Assembly (NCBI RefSeq): GCF_001279695.1
Contig: NZ_LGDD01000234.1
Coordinates: 1-64,000, forward strand
Length of the DNA stretch: 64,000 bases
Source: Streptomyces sp. WM6378
Lineage (GTDB): Bacteria; Actinomycetota; Actinomycetes; Streptomycetales; Streptomycetaceae
Direction: 5' to 3'
This document shows positions 35,367 through 43,040 of the stretch, one piece after another. Below the pieces are notes generated by a model. That model saw nothing but the letters and a program-made list of their open reading frames with translations, was not told where the DNA came from and ran no database searches. Within the stretch, counting starts at the first letter, position 1, and every line of letters starts with the position of its first letter. The position numbers and the translations under genes were made by a program.

Positions 35367-35840
35367 TCACGCAGGTCGGCTTGTGCCGTCCGGCCTACAC
35401 GGCAGGCCTCCGGCGGCGGCCAGGCCGGGGTCCGGCCGCACGACCGCGCCGACGTCGCGGTCGCTGGACGCGGTGAGCCTGCGGACCAGCTCGGCGAGGC
35501 CCGACAGCGGGCCGAGGGCCTCTTTGACACTGTCGGCCGAGGCCGCACCGCTGCGGGGCTGCGGCAGCAGGGGTTCGTGCTCGACGGGATGGAGGCGGTA
35601 CGGCGGGGTCGGTGGGACGCCGTGCGCCAGGACCTCGCTCTGCTCCCGCCAGTGCCGGGCGTCGTGCGGCTCGCCGTACGGCTCGATCGTCGTGGCGTCG
35701 TCCACCAGCGGGCCCATCGCCGCCCCGGCCGGCTCGTCGCGCAGCACCTGCGCGGACAGGGCGTGCAGCCGCTGCTCGGCCGGCACGTACCGGGCGGCCG
35801 TGTGCACGGCGGCCGCAGGAATCTCAGCCATCCGATGCAT
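35367..35840 (-). CDS. Hypothetical protein (157 aa), unknown function
   Basis: A 157-residue soluble protein with no recognised domain. The first part (AEQRLHALSAQVLRDEPAG) is helical; the middle has EPYGEPHDARHW and HPVEHEP, rich in His and acidic residues; the end is Pro/Gly-rich. ATG 35840 is used, though the ATG at 35831 is also possible, and neither has a strong ribosome site. It could have antisense coding bias, so the call is cautious. It lies between the D,D-carboxypeptidase and the chitinase promoter. Confidence 0.5.
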   Translation of the reverse strand: MHRMAEIPAAAVHTAARYVPAEQRLHALSAQVLRDEPAGAAMGPLVDDATTIEPYGEPHDARHWREQSEVLAHGVPPTPPYRLHPVEHEPLLPQPRSGAASADSVKEALGPLSGLAELVRRLTASSDRDVGAVVRPDPGLAAAGGLPCRPDGTSRPA

Positions 35841-35910
35841 GTGCCGCGCTGTGCGCCCCTTGTGGCCGGTTCTGTTCGCGGGGGCCCGTTTCCTTTGTTC
35901 AAGGAACAGC

Positions 35911-35926
35911 AATGGTCTAGTCCAAG
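35911..35926. promoter_or_regulatory. DasR-responsive element-like box upstream of chitinase
   Basis: AATGGTCTAGTCCAAG matches 12 of 16 positions of the DasR box consensus ACTGGTCTAGACCACT, with the central TGGTCTAG-TCCA dyad intact. It lies 65 bp upstream of the chitinase start. DasR is the GntR repressor that controls chitin and N-acetylglucosamine use in Streptomyces, and chitinase promoters carry such boxes. A second dyad TGTTC-AAG-GAACA lies just upstream (35896-35908). Confidence 0.7.
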
Positions 35927-35990
35927 TCGTTGACGTGTTCCGGCCACCGCCCAATTCTGGGAGCCCCTCCCACCCCCAGGAGACCTCGAC

Positions 35991-37220
35991 ATGAAGCCAC
36001 TTCGTGCTCTCCTCTGCGGCGCCGCCAGCGCCGCACTGGCAGCGGCCGGGCTCACCGCCTTCGTCACCGGTCAGGCTTCGGGCGCGACCGCGGACGCGGC
36101 CGGGCTCGGCGGCCGCTGGTACGCGGCCGCGCCCTATCTGATGCCGCTGGACAACAACCCGCCCGACACCTCCGCCATCATGGACGCCACCGGCCTCAAG
36201 GCCTTCCAGCTCGCGTTCGTCCTCGCCCCCAACGGCGGTGGCTGCAGCCCGACTTGGGGCGGTACGGCGCCCGTCTCCTCCGACACCGCGGTCGCCGGAA
36301 CCATCTCCTCGATCCGCGCCAAGGGCGGCGACGTCTCGGCCTCCGTCGGCGGCTACGGCGGCACCAAGCTCGGCCAGAACTGCTCGGACGCGGCCTCCAC
36401 CGCGGCCGCGTACCAGCAGGTGATCACCAAGTACCAGCTCAAGGCGATCGACTTCGACCTGGAAGAGCCGGAGTACGAGAACACCACCGCCATCTCGCAC
36501 GAGATCGGCGCCGCCAAGATCCTCCAGCAGAACAACCCCGGCCTGTACGTGTCGGTGACCACTGCCGGAACCGCGGACGGCACCGGCTGGTTCGGGAAGC
36601 AGATGCTGAACGAGGCCAAGACGCAGGGCTTTGTGCCCGACAACTTCTCGATCATGCCGTTCGACGGCGGGTTCAGCGGGGCCGCTGCCCAGACGGGCGC
36701 GCTGACCAACTTCAACTCGATACTCCAGTCGACTTTCGGCTGGGACGCGGCGACCGCCTACGCCCACGAGGGCTTCTCCGGGATGAACGGCCGCAGCGAC
36801 TCCGGCGAGTTCTTCTCGCAGGCCGATTTCCAGACGGTGCTGGACTACGCGACGAGCCACGGCATGGCCCGCTTCACCTTCTGGTCCCTCAACCGGGACC
36901 GGCAGTGCAGCCCGCCCGACAACAACGGCACGACGTCGGGCACGTGCAGCAGCGTTCCGCAGGCCGCCTGGGACTTCGCCAAGTACTCGGTGAAGTTCGC
37001 CGGGGCCACCCCGCCCTCCTCGCCCCCGCCGTCCTCCGCGCCGCCCTCCTCGCCGGGCGGCACCTGCGCGGTGGCGGCCTGGAGCTCGGGCGCGGTCTAC
37101 ACGCAGGGCAACGAGGTCTCCCACAACGGCCACAAGTGGAAGGCCAAGTGGTGGACCCAGAACGAGGAGCCCGGGACCACGGGGGAGTGGGGGGTCTGGC
37201 AGGACGAGGGCACCTGCTGA
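35991..37220 (+). CDS. Secreted chitinase (GH18) with C-terminal CBM5/12
   Basis: A 409-residue secreted chitinase that should hydrolyse beta-1,4-GlcNAc polymers. Residues 1-31 are a signal peptide. The GH18 catalytic motif is D154-F-D156-L-E158, with Glu158 as the acid; the barrel also shows the SVGGYGGT strand and a late FWSLNRDRQC segment. A Pro/Ser linker (PPSSPPPSSAPPSSP, about 346-360) leads to a C-terminal CBM5/12 chitin-binding module (about 363-409) with W-x-S-x-x-V-Y-x-x-G-x-x-V and KAKWWTQ motifs. The upstream DasR-like box predicts GlcNAc-responsive control. Confidence 0.95.
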   Translation: MKPLRALLCGAASAALAAAGLTAFVTGQASGATADAAGLGGRWYAAAPYLMPLDNNPPDTSAIMDATGLKAFQLAFVLAPNGGGCSPTWGGTAPVSSDTAVAGTISSIRAKGGDVSASVGGYGGTKLGQNCSDAASTAAAYQQVITKYQLKAIDFDLEEPEYENTTAISHEIGAAKILQQNNPGLYVSVTTAGTADGTGWFGKQMLNEAKTQGFVPDNFSIMPFDGGFSGAAAQTGALTNFNSILQSTFGWDAATAYAHEGFSGMNGRSDSGEFFSQADFQTVLDYATSHGMARFTFWSLNRDRQCSPPDNNGTTSGTCSSVPQAAWDFAKYSVKFAGATPPSSPPPSSAPPSSPGGTCAVAAWSSGAVYTQGNEVSHNGHKWKAKWWTQNEEPGTTGEWGVWQDEGTC

Positions 37221-37250
37221 ACCTCCCACGGCCCGAGCTCCTTTGAGGAG

Positions 37251-37293
37251 ACGGCTCCGGCCCGCGCGCCACACCGCGCCGGGCCGGAGCCGT
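37251..37293 (+). terminator. Chitinase terminator hairpin
   Basis: ACGGCTCCGGCCCG (37251-37264) and CGGGCCGGAGCCGT (37280-37293) form a perfect 14-bp stem with a 15-base loop, 30 bases after the chitinase stop. Confidence 0.75.
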
Positions 37294-37433
37294 CCCCGTG
37301 CATGGGGACGAGGGGGTTTCACCGGCCCCGGAAGTTTTTTCGCGGACGAGCGGCAACCCCCGTCGCCACCGCACGTCGTCAGGGGTGAAGGCGCAATTAC
37401 CGCGCCGCCCCGCCGACCGTGGAGAAGCACAAC

Positions 37434-37925
37434 GTGACCGTCCCCCAGCACAGTCCCGACCGCCCCGCCTCCCGCAGCCCCCGCCGGCTCGCCGGCGCCG
37501 CGGCGGCGACCGGCCTGCTCCTCGCCCTCGCCGTCCCCGCGCTCGCCGGTACGGCGTACGCGGACGGGCCGAGTGCCCAGCCCAAGCGCCCGGCCCCGGC
37601 CGCGGCGGCCGACGCGAGCGCCGTCCCGTCCTCACCGGTCAAGCGCGCGGGCGAGGGCAAGCAGCCGGCCGAGCCGCCGACCGCGCAGCCCGCGGCCGCA
37701 CCCCCGACCGCGCAGCCGAAGAGCCCGGCGACGCACGGTGTGGAGGCGCCCGGCACGGCGGCTGGGCCCGCCGCACCGGCCGCCGCCCCCGCACCCTCGG
37801 ACCAGAAGGAGCTGGCCCATACTGGTTCGTCCACGACCACCACGGTGACGGGCGCCGGAGCCGGCGCGCTGATCCTCGCGGGCGCCGGAACCGTCTACGC
37901 CGTACGGCGGCGGCAACAGCACTGA
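37434..37925 (+). CDS. LAXTG-type cell-wall-anchored protein
   Basis: A 163-residue surface protein. A signal peptide (about 1-45, ending in AGTAYA) is followed by a Pro/Ala-rich low-complexity region (about 48-125) and a C-terminal sorting signal: LAHTG (127-131), a Thr-rich spacer, a hydrophobic segment and a basic RRRQQH tail. LAXTG is the motif cut by class E sortases in Streptomyces. GTG 37434 was chosen because GGAGAAG sits 6 bases upstream; a GTG at 37419 would precede that site. The stretched Pro/Ala region probably spaces a small domain from the wall; no folded domain is visible. Confidence 0.82.
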   Translation: MTVPQHSPDRPASRSPRRLAGAAAATGLLLALAVPALAGTAYADGPSAQPKRPAPAAAADASAVPSSPVKRAGEGKQPAEPPTAQPAAAPPTAQPKSPATHGVEAPGTAAGPAAPAAAPAPSDQKELAHTGSSTTTTVTGAGAGALILAGAGTVYAVRRRQQH

Positions 37926-38022
37926 GAACCGGTGTCCGGACGGGGTTCGGACACCGGCACCGAGGCACCCCACGGCCCCGCCCACGACGAGGGCGGGGCC
38001 ACGCCTGCGCACCGAGGAACTG

Positions 38023-38673
38023 ATGGAGTACACCGCCGCACCGCACCCGGCCATCCCCTTCGCGCCGAGCCGACTCGCCCCCCGGTGGCGTGGACTGCTG
38101 CGCCGGGGCCGCACCACACCCCGCGAGGGACGCGTGGAGGTGTTCGGCCGGGGCCGGTCGGGTGACGCCTGCGAGCCCGGGGCCGCGCCGCCGACGGTCA
38201 GCGAGCTCTACCACGCGCACCGGCTCAAGATGGTGCATCTCGCGGTCATGCTGGTGGACGACCGGGCGAGCGCCGAGGACGTCGTGCAGGACGCGTTCAC
38301 CGCGCTGTACCGCCGCCACGGCGAGCACATCGACGAGATCGACAACGCGCTCGCCTATCTGCGCACCGCCGTCGTCAACGCCTCGCGCTCCGTGCTGCGC
38401 CGGCGCCGCACGGCCCGCGGTTACACCCCGCCCCACATACCCGACGCACCCTCGGCGGAAGAACGCGTCGTCCTGGACGAGGAACACCGCGAAGTCCTCG
38501 CCGCGCTGGGGCAGTTGACGGTGCGGCGCCGCGAGGTGCTCGTCCTGCGGTACTGGAGCGACCTCACGGAGGCGGAGATCGCGACCACCCTCGGCATCAG
38601 CCGGGGCTCGGTGAAGTCCATCGCGAGCCGGGCCCTCGACTCGCTGGAGAAGATCCTGGAGGCACGGGCATGA
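38023..38673 (+). CDS. ECF-type (SigE family) RNA polymerase sigma factor
   Basis: A 216-residue extracytoplasmic-function sigma factor. Region 2 (about 60-125) contains the ELYHAHRLKMVHLAVMLVDD and AEDVVQDAFTALYRRH core, and region 4 (about 165-214) the RRREVLVLRYWSDLTEAEIATTLGISRGSVKSI helix-turn-helix. Residues 1-58 are an unusual Arg/Pro-rich extension; an internal GTG (near 38131) could be the real start. Its stop overlaps the start of the next gene (ATGA), as for sigma/anti-sigma pairs. It likely directs a surface or stress regulon. Confidence 0.9.
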   Translation: MEYTAAPHPAIPFAPSRLAPRWRGLLRRGRTTPREGRVEVFGRGRSGDACEPGAAPPTVSELYHAHRLKMVHLAVMLVDDRASAEDVVQDAFTALYRRHGEHIDEIDNALAYLRTAVVNASRSVLRRRRTARGYTPPHIPDAPSAEERVVLDEEHREVLAALGQLTVRRREVLVLRYWSDLTEAEIATTLGISRGSVKSIASRALDSLEKILEARA

Positions 38674-39173
38674 GCGGACACTGGAGCGGGCCCGAAACCC
38701 CCGAGCGTCCGGTCGAGACGCGGCTGCGCGGCGCGCTCGCCGCCCGCGCGGACGGCATCACCCACGCGGATCTGCGGCCCGCCGACCCGCCGGGACCCCA
38801 TCTGCACCGCACCCCGCTGGCCCGGCTGCGGCTGCGCCGGTTCGCCCTGCCGCTGGCCGGGCTCGCCACGGCCGCTGCCGTGGCGGTCGGCTACGTCACG
38901 CTGGCGCCCGGCCACGACGAACAGCGCCCGCTGCCGGCCAACTCGCCGGGTCCGGTCCAGCCCCCGCCGACGCCGACGCCGGCTCCGTCCAAGACACCTG
39001 GCCCCGTACCGTCGCCGCCTGCGGACCCGCCGTCGGGCGACCGCTCGAAGTCGGGGAGCGAGACGCCCACCCCGCCCTCGTCGAAGCCCGGGGCGGGCCC
39101 GGTCACGGGAGCACCGTCGCGCGGCGCCACGCCCCGCGGGCCCGCGCCGCCGTCCGCGCCCGCGACGCGCTGA
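38670..39173 (+). CDS. Pro-rich single-pass membrane protein, candidate anti-sigma factor
   Basis: A 167-residue protein coupled to the sigma-factor gene. The N-terminal cytoplasmic part (1-50) contains ETRLRGALAARADGITHADLRP, then Arg-rich LARLRLRRF, one membrane segment (about 54-72) and a long Pro/Ser/Gly-rich exported tail. This layout is seen in Streptomyces sigma-coupled regulators; there is no zinc anti-sigma HxxxCxxC motif, so the inhibitory role is inferred from operon structure only. Alternatively it is a wall-spanning sensor. Confidence 0.7.
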   Translation: MSGHWSGPETPERPVETRLRGALAARADGITHADLRPADPPGPHLHRTPLARLRLRRFALPLAGLATAAAVAVGYVTLAPGHDEQRPLPANSPGPVQPPPTPTPAPSKTPGPVPSPPADPPSGDRSKSGSETPTPPSSKPGAGPVTGAPSRGATPRGPAPPSAPATR

Positions 39174-39185
39174 CGCCGGGGCCGG

Positions 39186-40028
39186 TCAGTCGCGGCGGCC
39201 GCTGATCCGTCGGCGGCGCACCAGCACCGCGGGCACCGCGCCCGCGAGGGAGAGCGCGCCCGGCGCGAGAGCGGCTGCGGTGTTGATGCCGGACTGGTCG
39301 AAGGTGTCGGGGACGGGCAGCGTCGCCCAGCGGGATACGGGCCAGGCGACCACGAAGGCGCGGCCCACGGCGTCGCCGACCGGGACGAACCCGTGAGTCT
39401 TGTCGTTCTGGTGGTAGCGGGAGTCCGCGGAGCGCTGCCGGTTGTCGCCCATCACCCACATCTTGCCCTTGGGCACGGTCACCTTGAACTGGCCGCCCTG
39501 GTCGTCGGCCGAGCACGGAGTGCCGCTGGGATTGACGTACGGCTCGACGAGCGGCTCTCCGTTGACCTTCAAGGGGCCGGTGCCCTTGCACTCCACGGTG
39601 TCGCCGGCGACCCCGATGACCCGCTTGATCAGGTCCTGTTCGTTGGCCGACGGCATGACCCCGACGAACGACAGGATCTTCTGCACGACGTTCGGCTGCG
39701 AAGTCGACTCTCCGTCAAGCCAGTTGGCGGGATCGTGGAAGACGACGACCTCGCCGCGCCCCGGCTCCGAGCCGAACCAGGGCGTGAGCTTGTCGACGAG
39801 GACGCGGTCGCCGGGCCGCAGCGTGTTCTCCATGGACTCGGACGGGATGGAGAACGCCTGCACCAGAAACGTCTTGATGAGGAGCGCGAGCACCAGCGCG
39901 ACACCGATGAGGATCGGCAGTTCCCTCCAGAACGAGCGGTGCTTCCCGGCTTTGGGTCGGTGCGGTCCGTGCGGTTCCCCACCCTCGGTCTGTGGGCTTC
40001 CGTCCGCGCCGATCGCTGAATTCCCCAC
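39186..40028 (-). CDS. Type I signal peptidase
   Basis: A 280-residue membrane protease that removes Sec and Tat signal peptides. An N-terminal membrane segment (about 36-57) precedes the catalytic SIPSESM motif with Ser65 and the general-base Lys135 in IKRVIGVAGD, followed by the GDNR box E (MGDNRQRSADSRY). A C-terminal membrane segment with a RRRR tail is typical of the Streptomyces Sip enzymes. GTG 40028 was chosen for GGAGGAG 6 bases upstream; the ATG at 40058 lacks a site. Streptomyces encode several such enzymes; this copy stands apart from the usual sip cluster. Confidence 0.92.
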   Translation of the reverse strand: MGNSAIGADGSPQTEGGEPHGPHRPKAGKHRSFWRELPILIGVALVLALLIKTFLVQAFSIPSESMENTLRPGDRVLVDKLTPWFGSEPGRGEVVVFHDPANWLDGESTSQPNVVQKILSFVGVMPSANEQDLIKRVIGVAGDTVECKGTGPLKVNGEPLVEPYVNPSGTPCSADDQGGQFKVTVPKGKMWVMGDNRQRSADSRYHQNDKTHGFVPVGDAVGRAFVVAWPVSRWATLPVPDTFDQSGINTAAALAPGALSLAGAVPAVLVRRRRISGRRD

Positions 40029-40179
40029 GCCCGCTCCTCCGTTCGTACCGAGGCCCATGCGCCGGGCGGCGTGGGTCCACGACCTGACCAACGAACGGTA
40101 GTTCCGGGCGGTCCTGATCACCGTGGTCTGCGGGGGGTGTTCGCCCGCATTCCTGCATCCGAAGGACCCGGGTACGCGA

Positions 40180-40205
40180 GAGCCCCCGCCGGACGGCAGG
40201 GGCTC
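40180..40205 (-). terminator. Hairpin after esterase gene
   Basis: GAGCCCC (40180-40186) and GGGGCTC (40199-40205) with inner GCC/GGC pairing form a stem just beyond the esterase stop at 40226 on the minus strand. Confidence 0.6.
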
Positions 40206-40225
40206 CACGGCGCGAGGGGTGCGGG

Positions 40226-41338
40226 TCAGGACGCGGGCTCGGGGCCCTGCATGTGCTGGCTGATCCACTGGATGAGGCCGCCGTTGGCCATGTTCGGCAC
40301 ATACGTCTTGGCGTTGTGGTCGCCGCCCTGGATGACGCTCAGCTTCGTCTTGACCGGGCCCTTCGTGTACTTCTGCACGAAGTCCTCGATCTTCGGCTTG
40401 GCCTGCGCGTCGGAGCCCGCGGTGCCGACCTGGAAGGCCAGATAGACGTCCGGACCCTTCGCGTCGATCAGCTTCTGGGCGAGCAGCTTCGGGTTGTTCT
40501 CGGCCTTCTCCTTGTCGTGCCCGGCCCACAGGCGGGAGTCGGGGACGATGTCGGGGCCCGAGGCGATGACCGCCTTGAACTGGTCCGGCTTCTGCAGCAC
40601 GCTCTTGAGGCCCGCGAAGCCGCCGGTGGAGGAGCCCATGAAGGCCCAGCCGTCACGCGACTTGATCGTACGGAAGTTGGCCTTGATGAGGTCGGGGACG
40701 TCCTCGGTGAGCCAGGTGCCCATCTTCGGCTGGCCCGGGATGTCACTCGCGTCCCAGTACAGGCCGCCCGTGTCCGGGTGGGGGTTCAGGACCGGCATCG
40801 CCAGGATGAACGGGAGGCTCTTGCCCTCCTTGGACCACTGGGAGATGCTCGCCTCCAGCTTGAGGTCCGTGCCCATCCAGTAGTTGGTCGGGTAACCGGC
40901 GCCGCCGGGCAGCGCGACCATGACCGGGAAGCCGCTCTTGGCGTACTTCGGGTCCTTGTACTCCGGCGGGACCCAGACCCAGACCTTGCCCTTGAAGCCG
41001 GACTTCTTGCCTTCGAGGGTCGTCACAGCGATCTTGGTGTCGTTCTCGGGGACCGTGCCGGCCACCGTGAACTTGGCCTCCGGGCCGGTCGGCATGAGGA
41101 CCTTGGAGTTGGCCCCCTGCGCCGAGCCACCCCCGGGCTTGTCCCCACCGCCCGCGCCGCCGTCCTGCCCGAAGCTGATCGCGTCGCCCTTGTCCGAGAA
41201 GACGTCGAAGTAGTTCAGGACGGGCCACGCGATCAGGCCGAGCACGACGAGCGACACCACGCCGAGTATCCAGCGCTTGGCGCGGCTGGCCCGGCGGTGG
41301 CCCCGAGACTGGTAGGCCCCGTTGCGGGGGTTGGTCAT
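40226..41338 (-). CDS. Membrane-anchored esterase D/antigen-85-like hydrolase
   Basis: A 370-residue protein with an N-terminal membrane anchor (about 23-42) and a Gly/Ser-rich linker (60-80). The hydrolase domain has the oxyanion segment ALPGGAGYP (142-150), nucleophile Ser237 in GSSTGG (235-240) and His341 in QGGDHNAK. Known relatives include esterase D-type and mycolyl-transferase-like (antigen 85) proteins; in Streptomyces, mycolic acids are absent, so an extracytoplasmic esterase or acyltransferase role is likely. ATG 41338 follows GGAG at an 8-base spacing. Confidence 0.85.
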   Translation of the reverse strand: MTNPRNGAYQSRGHRRASRAKRWILGVVSLVVLGLIAWPVLNYFDVFSDKGDAISFGQDGGAGGGDKPGGGSAQGANSKVLMPTGPEAKFTVAGTVPENDTKIAVTTLEGKKSGFKGKVWVWVPPEYKDPKYAKSGFPVMVALPGGAGYPTNYWMGTDLKLEASISQWSKEGKSLPFILAMPVLNPHPDTGGLYWDASDIPGQPKMGTWLTEDVPDLIKANFRTIKSRDGWAFMGSSTGGFAGLKSVLQKPDQFKAVIASGPDIVPDSRLWAGHDKEKAENNPKLLAQKLIDAKGPDVYLAFQVGTAGSDAQAKPKIEDFVQKYTKGPVKTKLSVIQGGDHNAKTYVPNMANGGLIQWISQHMQGPEPAS

Positions 41339-41527
41339 TGCGATCGCTCCGGATTGGTTCTCTGGCCCAAGGGCATGCCTGTTTCGTTCACCAGACGGGA
41401 TGGGCAACAGTGACCAATGGGTTCCGGATTTATCTTACAAATCTTGTGAAAGTGACTGATCCGTCAACGGTGGTTGCGGAGCGTCCTCGCCGTTCCCGGC
41501 CCGGCGCCGCGACCGGACGCCCTCGGT

Positions 41528-42286
41528 TCAGGGTCGCAGGCCGTGGCGCACCCACGCGTTGGGTTCCACATAGCTGACGCGATCGTGACGGGTGTCACAG
41601 TGCACCGGGACCAGGGCGGCCGGCACCTCGATCTCGCCGTCCCGGTCGAAGGGGAGGCCGGTCCACCGGCGCCACTCGGCCGGTGTCCCGCTCACCGTCA
41701 TCGACGCGGCGGCCGCCTTCTCGATGGTGCCGCCGGCCCTGACGTGGACACGCAGCCACGGGTCGGCGGGCAGCCCGTCGTCCCTGACCTCGCGCATGTA
41801 CTCGGCCATGGGCACCCGAGGCCGGAGGTGCTTGGCCGTGGGGCGTACCGGCGCCACCAGGGCGCCAAGACCCTGGCGTCGCACCGCCTCGCGCATCGCG
41901 GCCAGCATGCGGTGGGACAGTCCGCGCCCGAGGTGGCCGACGTCGATCGTGATCTCCAGCGCGCTCGCCGTCGTCAGCGGACGCCCGCGCCGGAGGTCGT
42001 CGAAAGCCCACGCCAGGACCTGGTCCCAGCCCCGGTCCGGCATCTCCTCGCGGCCGTCGAGCGCCGCGTCGAAGGGCACGCTGTATCCGCGGGCGATCGG
42101 CCGGCCGCCCTCGGTGGCCACCACGCAGTACTGCGGGAACTCCTCGGGCACCCGGCCGAGCAGGGCGTAGCCGACCAGGTCCCGGGCCATGAATTCGGGC
42201 CAGGTGTCGCTGATGTCGTAGAGCCGGGAGGCCAGTTCGGGCCGCTCGGCGAGCGTGCTGATCTCGATGTTGTCGCTGTGCGTCAC
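41528..42286 (-). CDS. GNAT-like N-acetyltransferase
   Basis: A 252-residue cytoplasmic protein with GNAT-fold features. The acetyl-CoA loop is represented by VGHLGRGLSHRMLAAMREAVRRQG (about 117-140, a V-x-x-x-x-x-Q/R-G-x-G/L motif with modest conservation), preceded by a TASALEITIDV strand. The C-terminal part is strand-rich. The substrate is unknown. It converges on nothing on its left; it is same-strand with YceI to its right, separated by 70 bp. Confidence 0.75.
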   Translation of the reverse strand: MTHSDNIEISTLAERPELASRLYDISDTWPEFMARDLVGYALLGRVPEEFPQYCVVATEGGRPIARGYSVPFDAALDGREEMPDRGWDQVLAWAFDDLRRGRPLTTASALEITIDVGHLGRGLSHRMLAAMREAVRRQGLGALVAPVRPTAKHLRPRVPMAEYMREVRDDGLPADPWLRVHVRAGGTIEKAAAASMTVSGTPAEWRRWTGLPFDRDGEIEVPAALVPVHCDTRHDRVSYVEPNAWVRHGLRP

Positions 42287-42356
42287 GGGACTGGACCCTG
42301 TCAGAGGTCCGTCGTTCCTACCAGTGCTTTTGGCCCCGGCTGATCCTCGGCCGACG

Positions 42357-42872
42357 TCACGGGCGCGTGCACCGGACCCGCACCGTCATGTCGAGACGGC
42401 GCCCGGCCATGCCAGGGGACGCGGTCACCCCGAACGCTGTGCGGTCGACCCTGGCCGTGGCGACGGCGGTGAACGCGCCCGTCGACGAGGTGGACTCCGC
42501 TATGGACAGGCTCAGCGGGCGGGCGATGCCGCACACGGTGAGCGTGCCGAGCACGTTCGTGCCGTCGAGGCGGTCCGCGGTGAAGGTGATCAGTGGGTGG
42601 CGGTCGGCGTCGAGGAAGCGCGGCGAGCGTACGGCGGCGTCCCGCTGCCGGCTGCCGGTGCTGAAGCTCGCCGTGTCGATCTCGGCGCTGACGCTCGACG
42701 CGTCGAGCGGCTCGGTGATGTCGACGGTCCCGGACCGGATCGCGAAGCTGCCGCTCACCGGAAGCAGCCCGAACACGTGCCGGGTCCGGAAGGTGACGGT
42801 CGAGCCGCCCGGGTCGATCGCGTAGCGCCCGAGACCGGGGGCCGCCGCGGTCCTGTCCTGATTCGTTTCCAT
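42357..42872 (-). CDS. YceI-family lipocalin-like protein
   Basis: A 171-residue YceI protein. The signature RYAIDPGGSTVTFRTRHVFGLLPVSGSF covers the first strands, followed by the family's SSVSAEIDTASFSTGSRQRDAAVRSPRFLDADRHPLITFTADRL region. YceI proteins form a beta-barrel that binds isoprenoid chains such as polyprenyl pyrophosphate and are induced by stress in other bacteria. No signal peptide is present, so it is probably cytoplasmic. ATG 42872 is supported by length. Confidence 0.9.
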   Translation of the reverse strand: METNQDRTAAAPGLGRYAIDPGGSTVTFRTRHVFGLLPVSGSFAIRSGTVDITEPLDASSVSAEIDTASFSTGSRQRDAAVRSPRFLDADRHPLITFTADRLDGTNVLGTLTVCGIARPLSLSIAESTSSTGAFTAVATARVDRTAFGVTASPGMAGRRLDMTVRVRCTRP

Positions 42873-43040
42873 GACTCGATTCCACCGCGGAACGGGTGCC
42901 GGGCGGCAGGGCGGGCGGTCGGGTTCCGGGGCGACGAAAGAAGGGCCGCTCGGGGCGGCATGCGACTTTCGTAGGGTGTGCCCGGACCGGAAGGTCTGCT
43001 GTCGCGATCCCTCGCCCGGGGATGACCTACCGTAAGCCGC

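Noticed and set aside
34170..35933. Plus-strand open frame opposite the D,D-carboxypeptidase
   Set aside because: Overlaps the S11 peptidase with complete SxxK, SxN and KNG motifs on the other strand.
37294..37433. Possible c-di-AMP (ydaO) riboswitch before the LAXTG gene
   Set aside because: The conserved ydaO core segments are not recognisable; only a few GC-rich runs are present.
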